A stretch of 64,000 nucleotides of DNA from Shuttleworthia sp045545575 (GTDB taxonomy: Bacteria > Bacillota > Clostridia > Lachnospirales > Lachnospiraceae): positions 1 to 64,000 of the forward strand of contig JAZQBE010000066.1 in assembly GCA_045545575.1 (NCBI GenBank), written 5' to 3'. The translations under genes and the position numbers were made by a program. The notes under the pieces were generated by a model. The model ran no database searches. It worked only from the letters and a program-made list of their open reading frames with translations, and was not told the DNA's origin. Shown in pieces: positions 8,030-16,740 of the stretch; positions within the stretch are counted from its first letter, which is position 1, and each line of letters starts with the position of its first letter.

Positions 8030-9112
8030 ATGTCTGGAGAATTGATTCGTCTCGAGCAAATCAGCAAATCTTTTGACGGCCAGCTTGTTCTGGATGAGCT
8101 GGATTTGTCGATCCACCGCAACGAATTTGTAACTTTACTCGGCCCGAGCGGCTGCGGAAAGACGACGACGCTGCGTATCATCGGCGGTTTTGTTACGCCG
8201 GATACGGGACGCGTCTTTTTTGAGGACCGCGATATCACGTCGCTGGCGCCCTACAAGCGGCAGCTGAACACGGTTTTTCAGAAATACGCGCTGTTTCCGC
8301 ACATGGACGTGGCGGCGAATATCGCCTTTGGCCTGCGCATGAGCAAGAAGAGCAAGGCCTATATCGACGATAAGGTGCGCTACGCGTTAAAGCTCGTGAA
8401 CCTGGACGGCTACGAGCACCGCGCCGTCAGTGCGCTTTCCGGCGGTCAGCAGCAGCGGATCGCCATCGCGCGCGCCATCGTGAACGAGCCGAAACTGCTG
8501 CTGCTGGACGAGCCGCTCGGCGCCCTTGACCTGAAGCTTCGCCAGGAGATGCAGTATGAACTGATCCGGCTGAAGAAGGAACTGGGCATTACGTTCATCT
8601 ATGTTACGCACGATCAGGAAGAGGCCCTGACCATGTCCGACACGGTCGTCGTGATGAACATGGGCTACATCCAGCAGATGGGAACGCCGGAAGAGATCTA
8701 CAACGAACCGGAAAACGCGTTCGTCGCGGCCTTCGTGGGCGACAGCAACATCATTGCCGGCACGATGATCAAGGACCGTCTCGTCGAGATCTTCGGAAAG
8801 CGGTTTGACTGCGTGGACGAGGGCTTCGGCACCAACGTGCCGGTCGACGTGCAGATCCGGCCGGAGGACATGGTGATTTCCGACGCCGAGCCGGACAATC
8901 CGAATGCCTTAAACGGCGTCGTCACCGACGTGGTGTTCAAGGGCGTATTTTACGAGATGAGCGTCATGACCGGCGATTTCGAGTGGCAGGTGAATTCCAC
9001 GAAGCCGACGCCGGTCGGCACGAAGGTGCGACTGACCGTCGATCCGTTCAATATTCAGATCATGCACAAACCGGAATCCGAGGACGAGGAGGCGCTGGAA
9101 GAAATTGATTAA
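8030..9112 (+). CDS. potA: spermidine/putrescine ABC transporter ATPase
   Basis: 360 residues from the second of two adjacent ATGs (8027 and 8030); 8030 is six bases after GAAGGGGG. Walker A GPSGCGKT at 38-45, signature LSGGQ at 136-140, Walker B LLLLDEP around 156-162 and switch H194. A C-terminal TOBE-like regulatory domain (IRPEDM, then a beta-rich tail) is typical of PotA and other type I importer ATPases. It energises polyamine uptake at the inner face of the membrane. First gene of a four-gene operon with overlapping or closely spaced genes; it overlaps potB by eight bases. Confidence 0.93.
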   Translation: MSGELIRLEQISKSFDGQLVLDELDLSIHRNEFVTLLGPSGCGKTTTLRIIGGFVTPDTGRVFFEDRDITSLAPYKRQLNTVFQKYALFPHMDVAANIAFGLRMSKKSKAYIDDKVRYALKLVNLDGYEHRAVSALSGGQQQRIAIARAIVNEPKLLLLDEPLGALDLKLRQEMQYELIRLKKELGITFIYVTHDQEEALTMSDTVVVMNMGYIQQMGTPEEIYNEPENAFVAAFVGDSNIIAGTMIKDRLVEIFGKRFDCVDEGFGTNVPVDVQIRPEDMVISDAEPDNPNALNGVVTDVVFKGVFYEMSVMTGDFEWQVNSTKPTPVGTKVRLTVDPFNIQIMHKPESEDEEALEEID

Positions 9113-9920
9113 AACAAAGCGTATGCGCACGCTCTTCCTGTCGCCGTTCGCGGTCTGGAGCGTGCTGTTCGTCCTGCTGCCGCTGGGGCTCGTCATCTGG
9201 TACGGCCTGACGACGGATGCCGGCAGCTTTACCCTGGAAAACATCACCGTCATCGCGCGGTGGGAGTATCTTAAGGCGCTGGGACTGTCTGTCCTTCTGG
9301 CGCTGATCGCAACCGCGGTCTGCCTGCTGCTGGCCTATCCGCTCTGCCTGATTCTGGCGGAAAAGCGCTTAAAGCACGGCGGCGAGCTGGTTCTGCTGTA
9401 TGTGCTTCCGCTGTGGATGAACACGCTGCTGTCGGCGATGGCCTGGCAGACGATTCTGGAGCGCAACGGTCTGATCAACCAGTTTCTGCGGCTTTTCGGC
9501 GCGGCGGATCTGCATCTGATCAACACGCCCTTTGCCATTGTCTGCGGCATGGTGTACAACTTCCTGCCTTACATGATCCTTCCGCTCTACAACGTGCTTT
9601 CGTCCATGGACCCCGCACTTCCCGAGGCGGCCAGCGATCTGGGCGCGTCCGGACCGCGCGCGTTCTGGCACGTGACGCTTCCGCTGTCGGTGCCCGGCAT
9701 TTTAAGCGGCATTACGATGGTATTCATTCCGGCGCTGACGACCTTTACGATCAGCGCGCTCTTAGGCGGCGGGAAAATCCTGCTGATCGGAAACATCATC
9801 GACCAGCAGTTTACCGTGGGCTACAACTGGCACTTAGGCAGCGGCCTGTCCGTGATCCTGATGGTCTTTATCCTCCTGAACATGCTGCTGTCCGCGGCAG
9901 CGGAAAGGAGGAGCGAATGA
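9105..9920 (+). CDS. potB: polyamine ABC transporter permease PotB
   Basis: 271 residues, using a TTG start at 9105 that overlaps the end of potA; GAGGAGG lies about 12 bases upstream. An ATG at 9123 is the alternative. About six membrane helices with the binding-protein-dependent permease EAA-type loop (EAASDLGASGPRAFWHVTLP) near residues 165-185, which contacts the ATPase. It pairs with PotC to form the channel. It overlaps potC in an ATGA arrangement, implying coupled translation. Confidence 0.9.
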   Translation: MIKTKRMRTLFLSPFAVWSVLFVLLPLGLVIWYGLTTDAGSFTLENITVIARWEYLKALGLSVLLALIATAVCLLLAYPLCLILAEKRLKHGGELVLLYVLPLWMNTLLSAMAWQTILERNGLINQFLRLFGAADLHLINTPFAIVCGMVYNFLPYMILPLYNVLSSMDPALPEAASDLGASGPRAFWHVTLPLSVPGILSGITMVFIPALTTFTISALLGGGKILLIGNIIDQQFTVGYNWHLGSGLSVILMVFILLNMLLSAAAERRSE

Positions 9921-10723
9921 AACGGATTGTCAAGAACCTGTACCTGCTGCTGATCCTGTTCTTCCTGTACGCGCCGATTGCCGTGCTGATTGCGATGTCG
10001 TTTAACGAAAGCAAGTTCCGCGGACACTGGACGCATTTTACCCTTGACTGGTACGTGTCGCTGTTTGAGCGCGAGGATATTCTGGAAGCCTTCTGGAACA
10101 CGATGTCGATCGGCTTCCTGGCCGCCCTGTTCGCGACGCTGATCGCCATTGTCACCGCGGTGGCGGCGGTCAATATCAGCCGCCGTATGCGGCTGACCGT
10201 GACGGGGCTGTCGAACGTCTCCATGCTGAACGCGGATATCGTCACCGGTATTTCTCTGATGCTGCTGTTTCTGGGCATGGGCATCCGTTTCGGCTATGGT
10301 TCCGTGCTTCTGGCGCACACGATTTTCTGCGTGCCCTACGCGCTGCTGAACATCCTGCCGATGCTTCTTGGGATGGATATGGCGCTGTTTGAATCTGCCC
10401 TGGATCTGGGCGCAAAGCCGGTGCAGGCGTTCTTTTACGTGGTTCTGCCCGAGATCATGCCCGGCATCGTCAGCGGTTTTCTGATGGCCTTTACGATGTC
10501 CGCGGACGATTTTATCATCACGCACTTTACGAAGGGTGTGGGCGTCGATACGCTGCCGACCGCGATTTACGCGGAACTGAAGCTGGGTATCCACCCGGAG
10601 ATGTACGCGCTGACGACGCTGATGACGGGCGGTCTGCTTCTGCTGCTTCTGCTGCTGCATTTAAACCGCCGCGCCCTGGCGCGCCGCGGGGTGAAGCAGG
10701 ATGCCGTGAATCTGATCCGCTGA
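9917..10723 (+). CDS. potC: polyamine ABC transporter permease PotC
   Basis: 268 residues starting at the ATG at 9917, whose TGA overlaps the potB stop; GGAGGAG precedes it. A longer in-frame reading from 9413 lies inside potB and is not real. The sequence starts with a membrane segment and YAPIAVLIAMSFNESK, followed by about five more helices. The EAA loop ESALDLGAKPVQAFFYVVLP is the ATPase contact. This is the second channel subunit of the Pot importer. Confidence 0.92.
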   Translation: MKRIVKNLYLLLILFFLYAPIAVLIAMSFNESKFRGHWTHFTLDWYVSLFEREDILEAFWNTMSIGFLAALFATLIAIVTAVAAVNISRRMRLTVTGLSNVSMLNADIVTGISLMLLFLGMGIRFGYGSVLLAHTIFCVPYALLNILPMLLGMDMALFESALDLGAKPVQAFFYVVLPEIMPGIVSGFLMAFTMSADDFIITHFTKGVGVDTLPTAIYAELKLGIHPEMYALTTLMTGGLLLLLLLLHLNRRALARRGVKQDAVNLIR

Positions 10724-10738
10724 CAGGGGGATGCGTAC

Positions 10739-11845
10739 ATGAAATCTGTGTATAAGAATCAACTGCATCGTCCGGCGCAAAAGATGCGGTCGCTGTCCGC
10801 CGGCTTTCTGGCGATCCTGCTTGCCGTCGGGACGATCGTTTCCGGCTGCGGGGCCGAAGAAGAGGACGAGAACGTCGTCTATGTCTACAACTGGGGCGAC
10901 TATTTCGATCCGGACGTGCTGGATATTTTTGAAGAAGAGACCGGGATCACGGCGATCGTGGACGAGTTTGAAACCAACGAAGCCATGTATCCGAAGGTCG
11001 CGGCCGGCGGTACGGTTTACGACGTGATCTGCCCGTCGGATTACATGATCCAGAAGATGATCGAAAACGATCTGTTGGCGCCGCTGGATTTTGAAAAGCT
11101 GCCCAACGCGAAGGAGTATATCGGCGAAGAGTACTATGCCCAGTCCGAATACTTCGATCCGGGCAACGTCTACTCCGTGCCCTATGCCTGGGGAACCCTC
11201 GGTATTCTCTACAACACTTCCATGGTGGATGAGGAAATCGACAGCTGGGACGCGCTCTGGGACGAGCAGTACCGGGACGACATCCTGATGCTCGATTCCG
11301 TCCGCGACGCGTTTTCCATCGCACTGATGCGCCTGGGATATTCCTTCAACACGACCGATCCCGAAGAACTGGAGGAAGCGCGCGACATGCTTTGTGCGCA
11401 GAAGGAACTGGTGCAGGCCTACGGTGTCGACGAGATCCGGGACAAGATGGTTTCCGGCGAGGCGAAGCTGGGCGTCATCTTTTCCGGCGACGCGCTGATC
11501 ATTCATCTGGAGGATGAAAACCTGGAATACGTCGTTCCAAAGGAAGGCACCAACATCTGGATCGACAGCTGGGTGATTACGAAGGATGCGCCCCACATGG
11601 ACAACGCCCACGCGTTCATTGATTTCATGTGCCGGCCGGACATCGCGCTGCTGAACTATGAGTACCTGACCTATCACACCCCGAATACCGCGGTGGAGGA
11701 GCTGGAAGAGGATCCCGATTATCTCGAATCGCCGTACGGATTCCCGGACATGCAGGATTACCTGGGAAACGAGACGTTCCAGTACTTAGGAGACGAGATG
11801 GACCGTCTGTACAACGACCTGTGGATCCAGGTGAAATCGTACTGA
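10739..11845 (+). CDS. potD: spermidine/putrescine-binding lipoprotein
   Basis: 368 residues. A signal peptide with lipobox VSGC puts the lipidated cysteine at C37, giving a cell-surface lipoprotein. Just after it comes VYVYNWGDYFDPDVLDIFE, the hallmark N-terminus of PotD/PotF binding proteins, and later DVICPSDYMIQKM and the Trp/Asp-rich ligand-cleft segments. It delivers polyamines to PotBC. Last gene of the operon, 15 bases after potC, with AGGGGG before the ATG and a terminator after the gene. Confidence 0.93.
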   Translation: MKSVYKNQLHRPAQKMRSLSAGFLAILLAVGTIVSGCGAEEEDENVVYVYNWGDYFDPDVLDIFEEETGITAIVDEFETNEAMYPKVAAGGTVYDVICPSDYMIQKMIENDLLAPLDFEKLPNAKEYIGEEYYAQSEYFDPGNVYSVPYAWGTLGILYNTSMVDEEIDSWDALWDEQYRDDILMLDSVRDAFSIALMRLGYSFNTTDPEELEEARDMLCAQKELVQAYGVDEIRDKMVSGEAKLGVIFSGDALIIHLEDENLEYVVPKEGTNIWIDSWVITKDAPHMDNAHAFIDFMCRPDIALLNYEYLTYHTPNTAVEELEEDPDYLESPYGFPDMQDYLGNETFQYLGDEMDRLYNDLWIQVKSY

Positions 11846-11882
11846 AACTTTTGTAGCCGTTTTGAGAAAACTCGGATAAAAT

Positions 11883-11918
11883 GGATATCGGAAAGACCAT
11901 CCGGTATCCGTTTTTTTT
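11883..11918 (+). terminator. terminator of the pot operon
   Basis: Stem GGATATCGG / CCGGTATCC with a 9-base loop, followed by GT8. It separates the pot operon from the GH2 gene. Confidence 0.85.
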
Positions 11919-11955
11919 GTGACATATAAACAGCATGAAAAGAGAGGGGAATACG

Positions 11956-14478
11956 ATGAGACAGACGGGCTTTAACAAGGGGTGGAAACTGGCCGCCGGC
12001 GGCGGATCTTTGATGGCGCTGTTTTCGCCGGGGGGTGCGGCCGCGGAAGAGGCGAAGACGATCACGCTTCCGCACGACGCGATGATCCATGAAACGCCGG
12101 CGGCGGACTGCCCAAGCGGCTCGCAGACGGGGTTTTATCCCGGCGGCGAATACACCTATACGAAGACCTTCGACGTGCCTGCGGAATGGGAAGCCTGCGA
12201 CGTCATGCTGCGCTTCGGCGGCATCTATCAGATGGGCGAGATCTTTGTCAATGATCTGTATGCGGCCTCGTCCATCCACGGGTACGGCGAGACGCTTGTT
12301 TCCATCGGCAGATTCCTGCGTTTCGGCGAAACGAACACGGTGAAGGTGATCGCGAAGAACCCGGCGCCGAACAGCCGCTGGTACAGCGGCAGCGGCCTGT
12401 ACCGCGGGGTGGACCTTCTGGTGGGCGGCCCGGTGTATATTCTGCCGGACGGTGTCCGCGTGACCACGCGCACCGCGTCGGAAGAAGAGGCGCTGGTGGA
12501 CGTCGCCGTGCGCATCCGCAATATTTCCCGTACAAAGAAAACCGTGTTTGCCACGGTGACCGTCGCGTATGGGGGAGAGACCGTCGCGTCCGACAAAGTG
12601 CGCCTTTCGGTCTGGCCCGGCGACGAGGACGCGGCATTTTCCGCTTTTTCCATCCCGAAGCCGAAGCTCTGGGACTGTGACAGCCCGAACCTGTATGATG
12701 TGACGGTTCAGCTGTGTGACGGTGAAACGGTGCTGGAAACCCAGACCGTCCGCACGGGCTTCCGCGTCGTCACCTTTGACGGGGAACACGGGCTGCGCAT
12801 CAACGGCAAAGAGACCAAGATGCGCGGTACCTGTATTCATCACGATAACGGCATCTTAGGCGCGGCGACCTGGGCCGCGGCGGAAGACAAGCGCGCCCGC
12901 GAGATGAAGGACGCCGGCTTCAACGCCATCCGCGCCGCCCACAATCCGGTCAGCCGTGAAATGATGGATGCCTGCGACAAGTACGGCATCCTGGTTATGG
13001 ACGAGCTTTCGGACATGTGGAACGAACAGAAAAACCTGAACGACTACGCCATCCACTTCGACGCGACATGGGAAAGCGAAGTCGAAAAGATGGTCACCAA
13101 GGACTGGAACCATCCGTCCGTTATCCTGTATTCCTCCGGAAACGAGATCTTAGACCTCGGCCGTGACAATGGCGGCGCCGTCAACCGGAAGATCTGCCGG
13201 AAGTTTAAAGAACTGGATCCCACGCGCTATACGACGACGGGTGTGAACGGCCTGATCGCGGTGTCGCTGCGCGGAACGATGCAGACGATCATGGGCAGCC
13301 TCTTAGCCGAAATGGGCATCGACCCGGTGGCGATGATGCAGCAGCAGAACGCGCCGGCGGACGATGCGGCGAAGGAAGAGGGCGCGCAGGACGGCGGCGT
13401 CGGCGCGATGAACCAGGTGATGGGTCTGATGAACAGCGCGGCGTTCGCGTCGCACCCGCTGATGACCGAGGCCCTCGAGGAAGCGGCCCAGGCGGCGGAC
13501 GTGCCCGGCTTCAACTATCTGACCGGCCGTCACGTGCTCGAGAAGGAACTGCATCCGAACAAGGCCATCGTCGCGACGGAGACCTATCCGGCCGATATCG
13601 TGAACCTGTGGCGGATCGTGGAAGACAACCCGCATGTGACCGGCGATTTTACCTGGACCGGATATGACTATCTCGGCGAAGCCGGCTGCGGCATTTTCTA
13701 TTATGACGGAACGGTGAATTTCTCAAGCCACTTCCCGGACCGCTTGGCATACATCGGCGACATCAACATCCTCGGATACCGCCGTCCCATCAGCTACCTG
13801 CGCGAGGTGGTCTACGGACTGCGCAGGAAGCCGTATATCGCGGTCGGACGGCCGGATCATCACGGACAGAAATCCTCCGGGACGGCATGGATGTACAAGG
13901 ATCAGATCGAATCCTGGACCTGGCCGGGGTATGAAGGCACGCCGGTGGAGGTGGAGATCTTCTCCGCGGATCCGGAAGTGGAACTGTTGGTCAACGGCGT
14001 ATCGGCCGGACGCCGGCCGGCCGGACGGGACAACGGATTCATTGCGTCGTTTGACACCGTCTATCAGCCGGGTGAGCTGGTCGCGGTCGGGTACGATGCC
14101 GATGGAAACGAAACGTCGCGCATGACCGTGGAAACCGCCGGCGACGCGGCAAAGCTCGTATTGAAAACAGAGCGTGAAACCGTCCGCGCCAATGGAGAGG
14201 ATATCGCCTTTGTCACGGCTTCCCTGGCGGATGCCGAAGGCCGTCCGAACCGGTTTGCGAAGAAATCCGTGACCGTCCGTGTGGAGGGATGCGGCGAACT
14301 GGCCGCCTTCGGCAGTGCCGATCCGCAGCCGGTAGAAAGCTATGACGCCGATACCTGGGAGACCTTTGAGGGGCAGGTGATGGCGGCCGTGCGCACCACG
14401 GAAGAGGCCGGGACGATCCGGGTGATCTTTTCCGCGGAAGGGCTGCCGGAGGCGGCGGCGGAAATCGCGGCGAAATAA
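11956..14478 (+). CDS. glycoside hydrolase family 2 enzyme (beta-galactosidase/beta-glucuronidase type)
   Basis: 840 residues from the ATG at 11956, nine bases after GAGAGGGG; the upstream ATG at 11935 lacks a site. Order: jelly-roll sugar-binding domain (SRWYSGSGLYRGVDL), Ig-like domain, TIM barrel starting near MRGTCIHHDNG, then extra beta domains from about residue 640. The proposed acid/base is E397 (SSGNEI) and the nucleophile E542 (ATETYP). There is no secretion signal, so it probably acts on imported oligosaccharides in the cytoplasm. A 70-residue insertion rich in Ala, Asp and Met lies between the two catalytic residues. Exact sugar specificity is not readable. Terminated by a hairpin before solute-binding lipoprotein 1. 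Confidence 0.9.
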   Translation: MRQTGFNKGWKLAAGGGSLMALFSPGGAAAEEAKTITLPHDAMIHETPAADCPSGSQTGFYPGGEYTYTKTFDVPAEWEACDVMLRFGGIYQMGEIFVNDLYAASSIHGYGETLVSIGRFLRFGETNTVKVIAKNPAPNSRWYSGSGLYRGVDLLVGGPVYILPDGVRVTTRTASEEEALVDVAVRIRNISRTKKTVFATVTVAYGGETVASDKVRLSVWPGDEDAAFSAFSIPKPKLWDCDSPNLYDVTVQLCDGETVLETQTVRTGFRVVTFDGEHGLRINGKETKMRGTCIHHDNGILGAATWAAAEDKRAREMKDAGFNAIRAAHNPVSREMMDACDKYGILVMDELSDMWNEQKNLNDYAIHFDATWESEVEKMVTKDWNHPSVILYSSGNEILDLGRDNGGAVNRKICRKFKELDPTRYTTTGVNGLIAVSLRGTMQTIMGSLLAEMGIDPVAMMQQQNAPADDAAKEEGAQDGGVGAMNQVMGLMNSAAFASHPLMTEALEEAAQAADVPGFNYLTGRHVLEKELHPNKAIVATETYPADIVNLWRIVEDNPHVTGDFTWTGYDYLGEAGCGIFYYDGTVNFSSHFPDRLAYIGDINILGYRRPISYLREVVYGLRRKPYIAVGRPDHHGQKSSGTAWMYKDQIESWTWPGYEGTPVEVEIFSADPEVELLVNGVSAGRRPAGRDNGFIASFDTVYQPGELVAVGYDADGNETSRMTVETAGDAAKLVLKTERETVRANGEDIAFVTASLADAEGRPNRFAKKSVTVRVEGCGELAAFGSADPQPVESYDADTWETFEGQVMAAVRTTEEAGTIRVIFSAEGLPEAAAEIAAK

Positions 14479-14570
14479 GCGCACCGGGTGCCGTTTTCTG
14501 CGGCGGCGAGGGCAGAGGACGGGGGAATATCGGCGGATTGCCGAATTACCCGGACAATAAATGATAATTT

Positions 14571-14606
14571 GGCTGGCATTTTGCACAAATGCCAGCCTGC
14601 TTTTTT
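14571..14606 (+). terminator. terminator after the GH2 gene
   Basis: Perfect 11-bp stem GGCTGGCATTT / AAATGCCAGCC with loop TGCAC, followed by TGCTTTTTT. Confidence 0.85.
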
Positions 14607-14738
14607 GGAGAGAAATATGCCGCAGAGTCAGGTAAAATAAGACTGTTCACGGCCGTAATGAATCTGGTATTCGAAGGGGTATGGCCGTATTACAGTCAGC
14701 TGCCGAAAGGCAGTTCCAGACAAAGGAGGGCATTAAAA

Positions 14739-16595
14739 ATGAAAAACACGAAACGTTGGGGAGCACTGCTTCTTGCCATGGCAACGGCGGCGTCCCTGGT
14801 ACTGGCGGGCTGCGGCGGAACATCCGGCGGCAGCACATCCGGCGGCAGCACGTCCGGCGGATCCGGCAATGAAAGCAGCGGCAGCACATCCGGCGGTGCG
14901 GAAACCGATAACGCCGGCGGCGAAGATGTGAAGACGGTCAACGTGACCTATTACATCGGCAGCGGCGTCGATACCCAGTTCGCGGAAGTGTATGCGGATC
15001 TGCCTGCGGTTCAGTATCATAACAATATGGTATGGGATGTGGACGGCACGCCCACGAAGGTTGTCTATGATTACACGGAAGCCCCGGCGGATTCCATTTC
15101 CGACAACTTAAATACCATGATCGCCACCGGTGAGTATCCGGAAATCATGAACATCAGCATGGCTTCCACCACGGCAGCCGCGCTGTATGACGAAGGCATC
15201 GCACTGGACATCACCGAGTATGTTGAGAAGTACATGCCCAATTACCTGTCCTTCCAGGATGCGCATCCGGAATTCAAGGGCCAGCTGACCAATGGCGGCA
15301 AGTACATCCAGCTGTATACGCTGGCGGATTCCCAGGAACCCCCGTGGGGCGGCTGGAACTATCGCCGCGACTGGCTGGTTGAATACGGCAAGAATCCGGA
15401 AACCGGCGAAGCCTTCACCGGCGGCTGGACGGACGATTCCAAGACTGACTGGGAAGACGATGTCGTGTTCCCGAGCGGAAACACCGACCCGATCACCATC
15501 AGCGACTGGGAGTGGATGTTTGATGTTTTCGCAACCGCTCTTGAAGAGCTGGGAATTGAAGACGGCTATGCGTTCCAGAACTATTACACCGGCTGGGAAA
15601 GCATGGGCGAAATCAACAGCGGTTTCGGCGGCATGTTCGGCTACTACATCGGTGAAGACGGCGCTGTTCACAATGGTTATAAAGAGGATGGCGCACGCGC
15701 TTTTATCGAGTGCATGCATTACTGGTATGAGCAGGGCTGGATGAACCAGAACTTTGAAGAGAATTCCGCGGATGTCATGTGGTTCAACGTGGATTCCTCT
15801 CATGTTTACGCCGGCAAGGTCGGTATGTGGTACGGCCTGCAGGCACAGCTTGGCAACGGCTTAGGATCCAACAGCGACGATCCGCTTCTGGCAGACTGCT
15901 GCATCTTTGGCGCTGCCGAGCCGATGAATGACAAATACGGCGATGCTTCCGTCCAGAACATCGAGCCCCGCTGCTACTACGCGACGGCTCTGGCCGGCAC
16001 GGGCGTTGTCCTGACCGACAAGATCAACGAGGAAGACCTTCCGGCGATCTGCACCTCCCTGGACTACCTGTTTGGCCAGGAGGGCGGCATGCTTCGCCGC
16101 TGGGGCTTCTCCAAGGAGCTCTATGAGGAGCTGCAGGATCCGTTCTACACCGAGTACGGCATGACGAACGGCGCCTACACCACCACGGAAGAAAACGGCA
16201 CCACGATCTATCATATCGATCCCGATATCAAGAAGGTCGACGGCCTTTCCGAGTGCCTGGGCCTGATCCGTGTGACCGGCATCTCGCCGTTCCTGAACGT
16301 AGATTACGGCAACAGCCCCGTGAAGCAGCGCAGCCTGGATCAGCAGATGCTGTATCCGGCCGAAGGCAACCTCTACGGCGCGCCGGTGGTCAATCAGATG
16401 ACCCCGGATCAGTCCACCGAGTGGTCCACCTTAAACTCCACGCTTTCCACCTATCTGCAGCAGGTTGTTCCGGACTTCATCACCGGCCGTAAAGACATCA
16501 CCGATGATGCTGCCTGGCAGGAGTATCTGGATACGCTGGATACCATGCAGGCGGATCTGTATCCGGAAATGCTCAACGAGATTCTCGGTAAGTAA
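14739..16595 (+). CDS. extracellular solute-binding lipoprotein 1 (family 1, LipO/YtcQ-like)
   Basis: 618 residues from the ATG at 14739, preceded by AAAGGAGGG; the frame extends upstream but without a start signal. Signal peptide with lipobox LAGC, lipid cysteine C25, then a Gly/Ser-rich linker of repeated TSGGS units. The mature part carries YRRDWLVEYGKNPETG and ISDWEWMFDVF blocks, shared with two paralogues in this window (41690 and 62552). Such proteins feed complex saccharides to LplB/YtcP-type permeases, none of which is encoded nearby. Flanked by GH2 and GH106-like genes, so a plant or host glycan fragment is the likely ligand. It has a leader of over 100 nt after the preceding terminator. 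Confidence 0.88.
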   Translation: MKNTKRWGALLLAMATAASLVLAGCGGTSGGSTSGGSTSGGSGNESSGSTSGGAETDNAGGEDVKTVNVTYYIGSGVDTQFAEVYADLPAVQYHNNMVWDVDGTPTKVVYDYTEAPADSISDNLNTMIATGEYPEIMNISMASTTAAALYDEGIALDITEYVEKYMPNYLSFQDAHPEFKGQLTNGGKYIQLYTLADSQEPPWGGWNYRRDWLVEYGKNPETGEAFTGGWTDDSKTDWEDDVVFPSGNTDPITISDWEWMFDVFATALEELGIEDGYAFQNYYTGWESMGEINSGFGGMFGYYIGEDGAVHNGYKEDGARAFIECMHYWYEQGWMNQNFEENSADVMWFNVDSSHVYAGKVGMWYGLQAQLGNGLGSNSDDPLLADCCIFGAAEPMNDKYGDASVQNIEPRCYYATALAGTGVVLTDKINEEDLPAICTSLDYLFGQEGGMLRRWGFSKELYEELQDPFYTEYGMTNGAYTTTEENGTTIYHIDPDIKKVDGLSECLGLIRVTGISPFLNVDYGNSPVKQRSLDQQMLYPAEGNLYGAPVVNQMTPDQSTEWSTLNSTLSTYLQQVVPDFITGRKDITDDAAWQEYLDTLDTMQADLYPEMLNEILGK

Positions 16596-16642
16596 TCTGC
16601 AAGAAACAGGCAATAAAAACATCCGAATCACGGATTTCAGAA

Positions 16643-16675
16643 GCAGGGATGCAGCCGCATCCCTGCTTTTCTTTT
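16643..16675 (+). terminator. terminator after solute-binding lipoprotein 1
   Basis: Perfect 10-bp stem GCAGGGATGC / GCATCCCTGC with loop AGCC, followed by TTTTCTTTT. Confidence 0.88.
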
Positions 16676-16740
16676 GCAGAGCGGACTTTTATAATTGAAC
16701 TGACACCGTTTTCATGCATTTTAGAGAGGAGAATGGGGGG

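Noticed and set aside
7830..8030. Short open frame in the potA leader (66 codons)
   Set aside because: No ribosome binding site and no recognisable peptide; it runs into the potA start region only by chance.
9413..9916. Upstream extension of the potC frame inside potB
   Set aside because: Overlaps the conserved potB frame and encodes no permease sequence; the ATGA overlap at 9917 with GGAGGAG is the proper start.
11956..14478. Naming the GH2 gene lacZ or uidA
   Set aside because: Family-level motifs are clear but no residue pattern in view decides between galactose, glucuronic acid or mannose substrates.
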